This document shows, in pieces, positions 34,361 through 45,590 of a DNA stretch of 64,000 nucleotides. The stretch covers positions 380,803,348 to 380,867,347 of the forward strand of contig NC_064614.1 in assembly GCF_023898315.1 (NCBI RefSeq), written 5' to 3'. The number at the start of each line of letters is the position of its first letter. Position 1 is the first letter of the stretch. The notes beneath the pieces are model-generated. The model saw only the letters and a list, made by a program, of their open reading frames with translations, had not been told where the DNA came from and did no database searches. This DNA comes from Schistocerca nitens. Its lineage: Eukaryota; Arthropoda; Insecta; Orthoptera; Acrididae. Position numbers and translations under genes: made by a program.

Positions 34361-34635
34361 TTTGTTCACAACGCGAACAGTGGAGCGGCGCACTAGACCG
34401 CTGGGCACGTGGTCATTGACTGAAATTTTACTGCACGGGGAGACATTTGATATGTGTAAAACTAGACCGGAGACAATGCCTTTCCAGACATATCAGATCT
34501 TAATCGTTCTATAAGCTTTCAGCGATCGACACTGGTAGATTACCTCGATTGTCCAAAATCATCCTACCAGTCTGTACCCTGCGAATCTACATAAAGTGCG
34601 TGATTCGCAGATGACTCGACCATTAGTTTCTGGGT

Positions 34636-34838
34636 TCGAAAATGGTTCAAATGGCTCTGAGCACTATGGGACTCAACTGCTGAGGTCATAAGTCCCCTAG
34701 AACTTAGAACTACTTAAACCTAACGAACCTAAGGACAACATACACATCCATGCCCGAGGCAGGATTCGAACCTTCGACCGTAGCGGTCGCGCGGTTCCAG
34801 ACTGTAGCGCCAGAACCGCTCGGCCACCAGCGGCCGGC
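34636..34838 (-). repeat. tRNA-derived SINE, family 1
   Basis: A full-length minus-strand copy with perfect 13-bp duplications (TTAGTTTCTGGGT at 34623-34635 and 34839-34851). It has the same CGCCAGAACCGCTCGGCCAC variant as the copy at 20.7 kb. Confidence 0.95.
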
Positions 34839-34871
34839 TTAGTTTCTGGGTCTCTACGAAAACGATACGCA

Positions 34872-35290
34872 AGATGGTCAGAAACAATCTGGAAAGCTTG
34901 TAAGGATGTTGCAGGGTAGACTGTGCTGAGAAATAGCTGTTCAGAAAAAAATCAAGATTAGTGCAGTTTCCGAGTTAATTAGCATTGAAGTTAGCCAATC
35001 AGGCCGTTGTGCGCAAAAAACCTAGCGGGCTGTCAGAGACGTTGTCGGCAACGTGTTCTTCGCTTGCTTTCATAAATCCGAGTAAGACAGCGACACAAAA
35101 ATTGGACATGGCGCGCTAGCAAGTATCGAACCAGAGTCAAAGACTGAGTAGTCTCGTGCACTGTCATCTACATTTTGAGATGAACTGACACTTAATTGTA
35201 CCTCACTGGCCGTTTGATACTGCGGTCGCAGCGGCTTGATTATCTAACTTCAGTGCTAATCAACTCAGAAACGGCATTCCGTAAAATTGT
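34872..35290. repeat. Second copy of the 9.85-kb foldback MITE, right end lost
   Basis: Shares TCAGAAACAATCTGGAAAGC, GTTGCAGGGTAGACTGTGCTG and, near its end, CAGTGCTAATCAACTCAGAAACGGC with the copy at 9846-10241. The outer part of the right arm is missing. A minus-strand-like internal part contains TCGAACCAGAGTC, also seen in the first copy as TTGGCCCAGATTC. Confidence 0.6.
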
Positions 35291-35850
35291 AAATTATTGC
35301 ATCATCTGCATTAGGAGCTAGTTGCCAGTGTCTGTCGCAGGCTGCATGGTTATTTGTACGGTTAATACAAAAAAAGCGAAAAAACTTGTAACACCACAAT
35401 AGATGTCGTTACATGACTAAAAAATGAGTGCAAAAACAACTCTCCATACTACCTGACGTATAATATTGTAAAACTAAATCAATCTTTATGCAACTAATTA
35501 ATCTTTGCTCCGGCAACTGCATGCCTGTAAAAACAATATGGGTCGACATATTTCTTTTCAGTCTTTTGAGCACGTCCTGCGTCCTGATTTCCATTTCTCA
35601 CCCTTCCTGAAAATGTGTGGTCAAGTGTGAATGAATTAAATGAAGTAGCAGACGGACCAGAGAAGTGGTGGGTTTCCTAATCTTCTACCAACTTAAACAG
35701 TGTCGGTGGAAGGCAGAGAGCAGGAACACGAGGGCTTGGCCAAAGATTAGTAAAGCAAAAGCGTTTTTCGTAGCAGAGGTTGGTCATGGGCCTCCCCCAC
35801 CACCTCGGGCGGTTCGGATAGGGCTCCGCCTGACAGGTACGGGGAGTAGT
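35291..35850. other. No gene recognised
   Basis: The GC-richer part at 35760-35850 has open frames on both strands but no family match. The target duplication of the next SINE begins at 35851. Confidence 0.4.
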
Positions 35851-35861
35851 TGGGCAGACAG

Positions 35862-36031
35862 GTTCAAAATGGTTCAAATGGCTCTGACCACTATGGGACT
35901 TTAACTGCTGAGGCCATCAGTCCCCTAGAACTTAGAACTACTTAAACCTAATTAACCTAAGGCAGGATTCTAACCTGCGATCGTAGCGGTCGCAAGGTTC
36001 CAGACTGTAGCGCCTAGAACCGCACGGCCAC
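35862..36031 (-). repeat. tRNA-derived SINE, family 1, internally shortened
   Basis: Tail GTTCAAAATGGTTCAAATGG to head CCGCACGGCCAC. The piece between CTAACCTAAGG and CAGGATTC is missing (about 30 bp), leaving the tRNA head and tail fused more closely. Perfect 11-bp duplications (TGGGCAGACAG at 35851-35861 and 36032-36042). Confidence 0.93.
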
Positions 36032-36042
36032 TGGGCAGACAG

Positions 36043-37390
36043 GTAAGCGACCAGAGTTTCCTTCAGAACGTCTGCGTCGAACGAAGGACAAAAAGGTATT
36101 TGAACGTGTTAATAATTTTTAATCTCAACAATTGCTTCTCCTAGCTATTTTGAATTACCATTTAGGTTCTGGTTAAATTTTTGATTCAGTTAATCAGTGG
36201 CGTAGTAAGATGATTTCCGTTAGTCGCGACCACGCGGTCCCTAGATTCAAATCGTAGCCCAAGCCTTAACAACTTCGGCTTGCCATATTATTTTATTTGT
36301 TGTGGACTTTTAAAATTATCAGTAAAATTGCATCGAGCGTACATTTGGCAAAAAATGAATCGATTTGATCCGAACCGCTTTACGCAAAGGTACGCAGCCA
36401 CCCAAAATCCTGCTCGATGCCAACCACGAGGTACATACAACACTTCTTACAAAAATGCTATCAACATTCTGTTCGGAATGCGGATTTAGTGCATGTGAGT
36501 GTGTTTCGAAACTGAGCAGTGACCACGTGCTCTCCAGATCTCCCCACCCCTTAAGACTCGCCACATTAAGGCGAACGTGAGGCCATAGGTTCGTTTATAT
36601 AAATGAATCAAGAATGTTTTGTCTATCAATCAAATACAAAAGACTACTGTTATCATGCGAAGTCTTAGTCCCAATAAATATTTCATCATTTGAAGCTATC
36701 TCCGTGCTCGTTTAATTTATCCCTTTACAATAGTCTGAAAACAGAGTCACATTTGTTCATTTATGATTATGCTACTAAAATACGTAGTTCTTGGCTCAAG
36801 TGTAGCTAACGGGACGTAGTTTCCTCTGACTGTCTCATAATAATTCATTGCGTTATCCGTTGCGACCATTATAAACTTAATCTGTGAAGGGTTTGTTCCC
36901 TAAAATTTAGATTGGCCTAAACCTCTTTTCAAACAAGGGGCAAAGTTATTCAGAGAACCTTACGTTACGTTACAAACTCTTTGTAGATAAGCACATCATC
37001 TACGATAATTCTGTAAGTAATAAAGTCCGTTAATGCCTTTTGACAAACATACATCTTAAATTCTGCGATTGAAAAAAAGGTTGTCTTAAGAATATAAATG
37101 TAGTAAAAGGCTTAAGAGCAACGAATCAATCTTTCCATCTCAACCGCGTCTCTTAGAGTAATACCTATGAAGAGTGCGAGTTGGTTTGTGTATGGCGTGC
37201 AATTAGCATAATCTACAGTATATAATTATGCATCAGCGAACATTGTGCCCAGGGCATTGACCTTTAAATTCCTGAAATCTTAATCGTAAATAGTGAGTAT
37301 CGTTTTATTAATGAAGACTCACACGTTTTACGTATATTGATCCAGTAATGATAACCATAATTTTTATAGGTCAACATAAAAGTGAAAATA
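36043..37390. other. No gene recognised
   Basis: AT-rich DNA. Overlapping frames near 36280-36580 on both strands have no similarity that I recognise. Confidence 0.4.
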
Positions 37391-37394
37391 TCTC

Positions 37395-37556
37395 TTGGAT
37401 CTTACCATTTACGGAGACTTACAAGCAGTCGTTCTTCCCACGCACAATTCGTGAATGGAACAGGGAAGGGGGGATCAGATAGTGGTACAATAAGTACCCT
37501 CCGCCACACACCGTAAGGTGGCTCGCGGAGTATAGATGTAGATGTAGATGTAGAAA
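37395..37556 (+). mobile_element. 3' end of a CR1/Jockey-type LINE
   Basis: A short frame reads KQSFFPRTIREWNR, the C-terminal signature of many CR1/Jockey-like reverse transcriptases. It is followed by CCGCCACACACCGTAAGGTGG, CTCGCGGAGTATAGATG and a (TAGATG)n microsatellite tail. Only the last about 160 bp are present, as usual for a strongly 5'-truncated LINE copy. Confidence 0.7.
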
Positions 37557-38266
37557 ATGGGTAACGTTGTGAGAGGAACAAGAAATGTAGGCATTCATCT
37601 AGCACAGAAAGTAGTTTTACAAAACATTCTTGTTTGGAATAGAAAGTGGGAAAATATTTCTAGTTTTGCTCAGCTTTGCGCTGACGTAAATAAAACTAGA
37701 TTCCGCTCGTAGTCGAATAATGACTTTTCCACTACAATTACAGATCACTTCGTAAAACTGATGATATATAATTAAATTCAAAAACAAATATGTATCAAAT
37801 TTCTTACCTGCATACTTTAGAAATAAAGCTTCGTATTACTTAAATCTGACAATTATTACACTATTACGATGGTAACAGAATAGAGAAGACTTAACGTTAC
37901 ACGTACATATACAAAACTGTACTCACTATCGTTCATCTATTAAGTTTCCCATAGCAAAATATGCAATAAATTGTACCAAAACATGACCTGACCACCGAGG
38001 AACTGCCTTTCTGTTCGCCACCAGTAACTGTTGGTCCGTTAAAAAAGTAGAAATACAAAGGAAACGTTGGGGGTTGGTAACTAGAATTTACGGAATTAGA
38101 CAGCCACCACTGTGAAATAAATTTTGCTTGATGCAATATATTGTTTTCAAAAATAGTGCCTAACAACGTATGCTGTATGCATTGTGACATGTGTGACTCT
38201 GCTTTGTGTTTTTAGTATTAATTCCTGCTATTAATCCCCTTGTGCAAAGAACTGGCTATTGCGATC
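37557..38266. other. No gene recognised
   Basis: AT-rich, no repeat ends, no protein similarity. Confidence 0.4.
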
Positions 38267-38535
38267 AACCTGGACAGCCGCGCGTCTTAGCACGCCGCTT
38301 CCGGTATTCGGGGAGAGCCGTTGGTCCCGATCGAATCGGTTCTGCGAATTAACGACGAAGGCCATTATGCCTGCTAGCCTCGATTTGGTTTCCCACGTCT
38401 GACTAGGTGAAGACTAGCCCAGTACCTGCATTCTGTACCGTTATACGATTCTCAAATATTAAAAAAACGTTCTCTCACTTTCACATGGGATAACACAAGA
38501 CGCAGACAAACGTGGTACAAAATTTCCGTCCAGAG
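38267..38535 (+). repeat. Third tRNA-headed SINE family, decayed copy
   Basis: A GC-rich head (GGACAGCCGCGCGTCTTAGCA, then GCCGTTGGTCCCGATCGAATC, a worn B box) is followed by GCGAATTAACGACGAAGGCC, CTAGGTGAAGACTAG and a tail with ACACGACGCAGACA-like sequence. The tail matches the relic at 2961-3130, supporting a dispersed family. No clear target duplication was seen. Confidence 0.55.
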
Positions 38536-39232
38536 GGCTGAGAGGTGGGGATGGGGGGGCCATCTATTTCTTTACTGCAAATTTAAAGACGTTTTACCAG
38601 ATGTTTTAAAACAGGTCGTACACCATACTGTTTTTGTTTGTCATCTATTTTGTTGTTTTCCTTTTTGTTTTATTTTTAATTGCAACATTTGACAAAGAAT
38701 AATACCTTTTTAAAATAAAATAATTTAAGGCTGAAATATAAATAAAATTTTGTTGTTGTAAAAAGAATGTAAAAAGATTGTAAGTTAGAGGGGAGATTTG
38801 TTTGTGTCATCACCGATTGTGACTGGCGGTGAATACCTCGGAATGGTTTCTTAGAGCTGTTGACCACCAGTCACAACAAAATAGTTAAATTAGTAGCATT
38901 AACACTAGATAATCATCCGTGTATAACATTGGGTGCTTTCTTGGTTAGATCGCTAGCATCTTATCATAAATTTACTGTAGTATTCGTTATCCTTAACTAC
39001 TGTTTAGCTGATATGTACACTTTTTCAATGCATTTTGTCACGTTATGTCTGATTCATAATTCTAAATGTCTCATTTGCTGTTACATATCGTCTTTGTCCT
39101 CTTCCTCTTCCGCGTCACTGTCTTCGATGTCACTGTGGATGTCGCTGTCCATCCCCTGAAGATTATTGCTACGTTGCTTATAGACATGTCTGTTTCACCG
39201 CGTCCACCAGCACACTTCATTTTTTGATTTTG
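38536..39232. other. No gene recognised
   Basis: AT-rich, T-rich tracts. Frame 38860-39159 (plus) ends in a Ser-rich low-complexity run and is not credible as a gene. Confidence 0.4.

Positions 39233-39304
<72 letters not shown>
39233..39304. repeat. (AT)n microsatellite
   Basis: About 36 uninterrupted AT dinucleotides. They create artificial Tyr-Ile frames on the minus strand. Confidence 0.98.
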
Positions 39305-39308
<4 letters not shown>

Positions 39309-40070
39309 TGTAGCGTATCTCTATTGTTCGCATATTGCCCGCAGAAGAAGACTGTGTTCGGGAGAACCTTTTTCTCGGCATTTGTGGGGGAGAACGAGTG
39401 ACGGCAGGAACGGCCACCGGTCACCCTCTTATCACAAACATTGTCAAATCCAGTAATAAGAAGAGTGAGGTGTTTATCACGTATGCAAAATACTGTATAA
39501 AGGTACTGATCATTCTTTCCGAAGAAAAGGTAATGTTCGACAAACATATATTTTGCATTCTACAACTGAAAAACGTTGGCCTTAAGAGTACAAATTCACG
39601 TACAAAGATAATGTAAATACAGGAAATTTTTGCTATTCAAAAGCAACTTTCATACCTGAAAAAAAGTAAATAACTAAGTGAAATAAACACAGGAATGTGC
39701 GAATGATGCGCTTGCTGAAGGGAACCATTTTATATAAATTTCCTACGAATGGCCGGCGCTATAATCGTTGAGTTCCGTCATAGAGCAGAAAAATCTCTGG
39801 AGAAAGCATTCAAATATACAGAATTGATTTTGTGTTGTCAGCAGATATTGACACCATGATCACGTGATCTCGGGACGGCGTAGATTTGTCCGTAAAACAT
39901 CCTACGTATTTTGAATATCATTATATTGCTAGTGCAGACAGATTCCCTTCGTAGGTGTTGTGGATTTGGAAAAGGCGTTTTGTAGATACTATAACAATTT
40001 TCATGTGATACCTGGAATAAAGTGGGCTCTCAGCTTTGACAGCAAAATGAACAGGTACCGCCTCACGGCA
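39305..40070. other. No gene recognised
   Basis: Short frames without similarity; a plus frame at 39335-39616 has no family signature. Confidence 0.4.
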
Positions 40071-40810
40071 ACGTCACATCAGCGTGCATTTACACTGACC
40101 GTCATGTCTCGACACGTCACATCACGTCACGTCACGTCAGTTCGCTTAGACCACTGCAGGACGACGAACGTGAGGTTATGATACAAAAAGTCGGAATACA
40201 GTATCGGAATTGAGGAACTAACAACGACAAAGATTATTAATGGCTAAAACAAACTTCATAACACATATTCTTGATCAGTTTTGTTTTTGAAGTGATGAGA
40301 AGTGGAACAACATTTGAAAACATCGACATTTATTTGCCAGGGAAATAATATACATACAAAGACCTCCGTCAATAACTACAGTATAAAAGAATAAATGGGA
40401 CCCGTTTACCTTACGCGTTATTACGTAACTAATAGCATCATAAACAACTGTATTTTTCTCGTTCGCTAAAGCTGACCTTTTCACTTACAACTTTACTTAA
40501 TGGAAACTGCTTCGTTAACTTTTGTACTTAGTTATATACGACATGGATACCAGCTCTGTATTATAAAAAAAAAATTTTAAATTCGCTTTCAGAAATCTGA
40601 CCTCGCTTTTGTAAGAGCACTGAATAGAAAAAAATTACGCAAACTGTCATGAAATATTTGCAATTTTCCACGAAAACAAAGGATAATAATGAGATGAGTG
40701 TGAAGACACAAAAGTATGAAATCCACTATTATAACGGGAGATGGATTGTGAAATATTTCGACGTGGAGTGAATTGACGTGACGTGGCGTGACGCCCAATG
40801 TGAACTAGCC
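40071..40810. repeat. Possible inverted-repeat element with CGTCA repeats at both ends
   Basis: The left end has ATTTACACTGACCGTCA, then ACGTCACGTCACGTCAGTTCG. The right end, reverse-complemented, has GGCTAGTTCACATTGGGCGTC, then CACGTCACGTCAATTCAC. The arms correspond but contain gaps, and no target duplication was found. It lies directly upstream of the serine-protease-like exon. The CGTCA runs resemble CREB/ATF sites but may only be the transposon's terminal repeats. Confidence 0.35.
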
Positions 40811-40856
40811 TTAAACAAACAACGTCGTCGCGAGACATAAATGCTCACTCCAGAGA

Positions 40857-40884
40857 TATTTATACTTTGAGTTCCGTGCAGTTC
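40857..40884 (+). promoter_or_regulatory. Likely core promoter of the serine-protease-like gene
   Basis: A TATA-like TATTTATAC (40857-40865) lies about 23 bases before GTGCAGTTC, which resembles the arthropod initiator TCAGTT. The spacing is slightly short. The first credible ATG lies about 95 bases downstream. Confidence 0.4.
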
Positions 40885-40973
40885 ATACACACAGCCAGCT
40901 GCTGTTGCTTGCTGGCGGCGCTACGAAGGTGAGAATATCTTTGGCGGCAGTGTGTTATGGAGCCCTGATCAGC

Positions 40974-41224
40974 ATGTGGCGTGTTCTGATTGCTGCGGTG
41001 GCGGCCGCTGCGGTGACGTCCGTCGTGACGGCAGACGACCCACCGGCAATGGCCCTGGCGCCGCACGACCATTTCATGAAACGACGCGACGCGCTGCGCG
41101 GCGAGTTCCCGTACATGGCGCTGGTGGCCAACATGTGGGGAGAGTGCTCCGCTGTTATTTTGTCGACACACGCCGTTCTCGGTCCGTCTTCCTGCTTGCC
41201 GCAGGGGTATCCCATGAATGGTAC
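40974..41224 (+). CDS. Secreted serine-protease-like protein, first exon (partial)
   Basis: The frame starts MWRVLIAAVAAAAVTSVVTA, a good signal peptide (charged start, Ala/Val-rich core, likely cut near TADD), so the protein should be secreted. I chose this ATG over the upstream in-frame one at 40905 because the signal peptide starts here. Residues about 44-78 read GEFPYMALVANMWGECSAVI, then LSTHAVLGPSSCLPQG, fitting the start of a chymotrypsin-fold (S1) domain, usually EFPYxVxL...CGGSLI...VLTAAHC. The TAAHC catalytic His position is GPSSC, and an IVGG-type activation site is not obvious, suggesting a non-catalytic serine protease homolog. The frame meets ACGTAAGT at 41223-41230, a strong splice donor (GT at 41225; GT at 41221 is an alternative). 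Later exons, including any GDSGGP block, were not found in the window. This is the only convincing host gene here. Confidence 0.6.
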
Positions 41225-43242
41225 GTAAGTGCCTAAGGCGTGCTCAGTTTCTTACGTTTCTAAGTTGCATTTCTTGGATATTATACACAATTGTCAAACT
41301 AACGGATCTGGTAAACGACAAAAACGTTTTCTCTCTGACGTCCTGTAAACGGACGAAATCTCTGAGACTGCTCGGGAATATCATTTAAAATGCAGTTACA
41401 TTGTCGGCAGCTCTTCCGTTGTGTGGTACTCCTCGCAAATCGTTTCCGTTGATCGTAACCAATCAGATGATATTGTACAGTAGTCACTGAGAGACGATGA
41501 ATTTAATGACTTGTTTCGGTGAAAGGTAAGAATTGATTGCTTCTATTTTCGACATGCATAGCACAAGATTGATGATTATTGATCTGGCTGTTACGGATTG
41601 TAAACTTGTTTGCTTGTTTTCGTTTGTATTTCTTGTATTGTAGGCTTCTCAGAATATGACAGGATTTGTTGGGATATTGTCTCGTATTTCGATATTATAA
41701 TTTTTTTGTGAGTTGGCGAAGCAATAGCACCCCTAGATGATCGATAATATTGCACATTATTTTCTGATGCGAAATAATATTGATAATGTAGGAGTTAAAC
41801 TGAGAGGTTTTACAGTAATATTGGAAAACAGTAATGTTGGGAACATTGTGCCTTCTGTTGCCAGTATTCACAATAGCATCGACAACCTGCCACGTGCTAC
41901 TGAGAACAGGGAGGTTACGTTAGGTTCATTGCTGTTGGGTGGAAGAAGAGGTCAAAACAAGATGAAAGAGCATCGAAATGTATAGATCATTGCTGGCATT
42001 TTGGGATGTTAGGGATGAGTATAGAAACAGAAGTTGCTCAGAAAATACAGGGAGCGGCCACGGACGAAGATGGTTATTAAAAAAAAAAAGAAAAAAGGAA
42101 ATTAATGCGAAGTCATGAATAGAAGTATATGTAGCTTTTTATGTCTGTGTATACGTTATTTATCCGAATATGACCCTTTAGTGCACGTGTTACTGCACGA
42201 CACGTTTCTATTACTGGAGGGTCCTATGCCACAGTGTATCAACAATTTGCATGTTTCCAGATATACAGTCCTAAAGTTCAACCACAGAAAGAAAAATCAG
42301 TTCTGACATTGAGAGTAGTAAATGACGGATAGACTCCTATGTTCAGACAAAAGATATACAATATAGGCCTAAAAAATTATGGTCATTACTAGGAACACCT
42401 TAACTGTCTCATCGCAGATGTTATCTGTACAAGTCTTGTTTCATTCATCTAAGCAAAATGTGATCTGCTATTAAGGGACAATGCCATATGCAATTTACAT
42501 AAAGTTTAGGGGAACATCATTCATCTTCTGACAACGTATCTACACTGGAACTTGCAGCTAACAATTGGTACGTTCCTGCAGAAATCACGGAGAACAGCAG
42601 GAATGAAGCACAGTACTGTCTTCTTTGGACGCTTAAGTATTCATCATCTGGAATACTTGTTATGTTATTAAGTTCAGGGGACCGATTCGTAACTCGTTTA
42701 GAGAACCTTACTTTATCGTACTCTGTATCGTCATTGTGAGCTTACATAAACTGTATTTCATTGCGATGCTCTTTGGTTATTCTGGTTCTTTTTACGTTCT
42801 TCTAAGCTACAGTTAGTCCATAAACATTTTTCCCATTTGTTATAACTGATGTTAAACAGTCAGAGCTGAAAAAATTGTCACTTTTGTTTCTCACCATATC
42901 GAAATTTTATTTCTTGGATCTTCATGTTCTGATTGTCTTTCTTGTGCTTCATCTTCTTGGTTTTATTAGCCTCTTCAGAAGATAATATTTTTCTTTATGT
43001 AAATCTACAGCATACGTGTGTTTTCCACTTCTCGAAACCAAAATAGCATGGATAGAAGTTAAAGAACGTTTGACAACTGATGCACATTCAAAACCATGAC
43101 CTTCCATAAATTTCGTATGCTAAAGTGAACCAACTACATTCCTAAGGTTCACAACGTTCAAAACGGCAATAATAATCGATCAAAGACAAAACTCTATTGA
43201 TGGTTGTGTGTATTACACAACACAATTCACGTTTTACTCCGT
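41225..43242 (+). other. Probable intron of the serine-protease-like gene
   Basis: AT-rich DNA begins with the donor GTAAGT. Small frames (41737-41985, 42115-42306) do not show S1 motifs such as DIALI or GDSGGP. No transposon was recognised in this stretch. How far the intron extends cannot be told from the sequence. Confidence 0.35.
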
Positions 43243-43253
43243 AGATGGTAGCA

Positions 43254-43455
43254 AAAAAATGGTCCAAATGGCTCTGAGCACTATGGGACTTAACATCTGA
43301 GGTCATCAGTCCCCTAGAACTTAGAACTACTTAAACCTAACTAACCTAACGACATCACACACATCCATGCCCGAGGCAGGATTCGAACCTGCGACCGTAG
43401 CAGTCTCGCGGTTCCGGACTTAAGCGCCTAGAACCGCTCGGCCACCGCGGCCGGC
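43254..43455 (-). repeat. tRNA-derived SINE, family 1
   Basis: A full-length minus-strand copy with an intact B box and perfect 11-bp duplications (AGATGGTAGCA at 43243-43253 and 43456-43466). Confidence 0.95.
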
Positions 43456-43726
43456 AGATGGTAGCACAGAACAAGTTATGTAGGGAGTTCTCTTTCGCCT
43501 ACGACCATAGACTCACACAGCTGTACACCACAAAAGACTATTTTACACACTTTTAACCAAGTTTACGTAGAATTAAGGGTAAAACGTAACTACATTAATT
43601 GATTGACCTACAATGCCATGTATTCGTCAATGTAAAGACAGTCACCAACAACATCATTGTCTAACTTTTTATACCTGGGATTCACAGACATGTAGAACTT
43701 CATAAAATACATCATATTTACGCCAG

Positions 43727-43928
43727 TTCAAATGGTTCTAATGGCTCTGAGCACTATGGGACTTAATATCTGATGTCATCAGTCCCCTAGAACTTAGAAC
43801 TAATTAAACCTAACTAACCTAAGGACATCACACACATCCATGCCCGAGGCAGGATTCGAACCTGCGACCATAACGGTCGCGCAGTTCCTGACTGAAGCGC
43901 CTAGAACCGCTGGGCCACAGCGGCTGGC
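43727..43928 (-). repeat. tRNA-derived SINE, family 1, at the edge of a palindromic MITE
   Basis: A full-length minus-strand copy with perfect 11-bp duplications (ATTTACGCCAG at 43716-43726 and 43929-43939). The duplicated bases are also the tip of the palindrome at 43929-44058, so the SINE entered the end of that MITE. Confidence 0.95.
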
Positions 43929-44058
43929 ATTTACGCCAGTGACTGTGATATTTTCTTTATTTCACGATTGCTATTTCAACCTTAGGCCATTAAAAAAAAA
44001 TAATGGCCTAAGGCCGAAATTGCAATCGTGAATTGGTGTTACAGTCACTGGCGTAAAT
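43929..44058. repeat. Small palindromic MITE
   Basis: Arms of about 60 bp (ATTTACGCCAGTGACTGT ... TTAGGCCATTA) around an A-rich loop of about 8 bases; the right arm ends ACAGTCACTGGCGTAAAT. Imperfect pairs in the middle show some age. There is no coding capacity. Confidence 0.85.
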
Positions 44059-44600
44059 GTGATATCTTTTATAACATCGTCATTTGACTCGTGAACTTTC
44101 ATCCACAAGATGGGCCGCCATCTTGTCTCTGGACTTGGTTCACTTTCATACCAGTAATAACTGTAGACCTCAGATATGTCAGGAATGACAATATGAAAAA
44201 TGTCCCTCACAGTCAAACCAAATTGTTGATTTGTCACGCCCCATATTTGATACTCTACATCATTTGCCATAGGAAACTCAAAATGTCCCAATTCTTAGTT
44301 GATTCATTCTGACAAAGTACTCTGTACTATATCTGAATACTGTAAAAAGAAACTGAATTTGTAAATTTCAAGTCTGAAAGAGCTGCCAGTAGCAAGTTAT
44401 CGTAGCTTAATAGATAAGCACTGACTTGGTGGAACCCTCTCGTTGTACAGTGTGACACACAACAACGGCAATGTTTGAAATGAGTAGTGGCAGCCATGGA
44501 CAGGTGGCAGCAATGCGGGTTCGTGACAGCGAGGAAACAGTCCGCCATTTCAGTAATCATGGACCAGTGAAACGGACAACAGAGTGCGTTAGCCATAAGA
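44059..44600. other. No gene recognised
   Basis: Short frames on both strands without similarity. Confidence 0.4.
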
Positions 44601-45590
44601 ATGTTTTATAAAAACAATGATAGTTTGTTAGCGGCGCAGAGCGAGTTATGACGGTTTTATAATTCAGGACGTTATGATGCCGTTCCGTCGAGACATGCGA
44701 TAAAATGTTGGATTAATAACTTTGAAGAGACTAGATCTACCCTCAAGAAGAGACCAACAGGACGACCAAGAAGTGTGCGTTCTCTAGCGAACATAGATGT
44801 TGTACACGAGTCTGTCTTACGGAGACCACGCAGTTCAATGGTTGGAATGTCCTAGGAGAGTGTTCGCAGAATTCTTCGTATTGATTTAAAAATTATGCGT
44901 ACAAACCGCAGATGGTGCAACAATTGGAGAACAACGATGAATTTCTAAACAAGTTGTGGATGTCAGATGAGGCACATTTTCATCTCACAGGTTATGTGAA
45001 TAAACAGAACTACCGTTGCTGGGCAAACACAACTCCTAATGACGTTCATGAGCGTGCTTTACAAGTTAGTAAAGTGACAGTATGGTGTGGTATTTCATCA
45101 CAAGGAATTATTGGATCGTATTTTTTCGCAAATGAACAGGAAAACAGAGTAAAAAAAAATGGTTCAAATGGCTCTGAGCACTATGGGACTCAACTTCTGA
45201 GGTCATTAGTCCCCTAGAACTTAGAACTAGTCAAACCTAACTAACCTAAGGACATCACACACATCCGTGCCCGAGGCAGGATTCGAACCTGCGACCGTAG
45301 CGGTCTCGCGGTTCCAGACTGCAGCGTCTAGAATCGCACGGCCACTTCGGCCGGCGAAAACACAGTAACTGTTAGTGCCGATTGTTGCGTGGAGATGTGA
45401 CGAACTTTAGTTACACCTGCATTGAACAACTTTCCAAACGTTGAAGAAGCCTGGTTTCAACAGGACGGAGCGACATTACACACTGCATGGGGCAATCAAG
45501 AGCATATGTGCGAGAATTGTTTGGCAACCGTGTGATCTCTCGATTCGGTAACATACTCTGGCCGCTGTTACATCATAGATTAAGGGTCGA
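44600..45590 (+). mobile_element. Mariner-superfamily transposase relic, interrupted by a SINE
   Basis: The N-terminal part has KKRPTGRPRSVRSLANIDVV-like sequence and then RVFAEFFVLI-like helix-turn-helix remains. The frame at 44912-45150 reads NNDEFLNKLWMSDEAHFHLT, GYVNKQNYRCWANTTPNDVH and VSKVTVWCGISSQGIIGSYFF, the first catalytic Asp region of this transposase group (DEAHFHL). After the SINE, EEAWFQQDGATLHTAW and VRELFGNRVISRFG contain the second catalytic Asp (QQDGA). Sequence diverges after about 45560. It carries frameshifts. A related but separate relic lies at 51.3 kb. Confidence 0.85.
45153..45355 (-). repeat. tRNA-derived SINE, family 1, inside a mariner relic
   Basis: A full-length minus-strand copy with a clean B box. 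The 13-bp duplications GAAAACAGAGTAA and GAAAACACAGTAA (45140-45152 and 45356-45368) differ at one base. Confidence 0.95.

Noticed and set aside
39071-39547. 158-codon minus-strand protein
   Set aside because: Most of its length is Tyr-Ile repeats created by the AT microsatellite.
40860-41171. Minus-strand frame over the serine-protease-like exon
   Set aside because: Antisense to a frame with signal peptide, S1-like motifs and splice donor.
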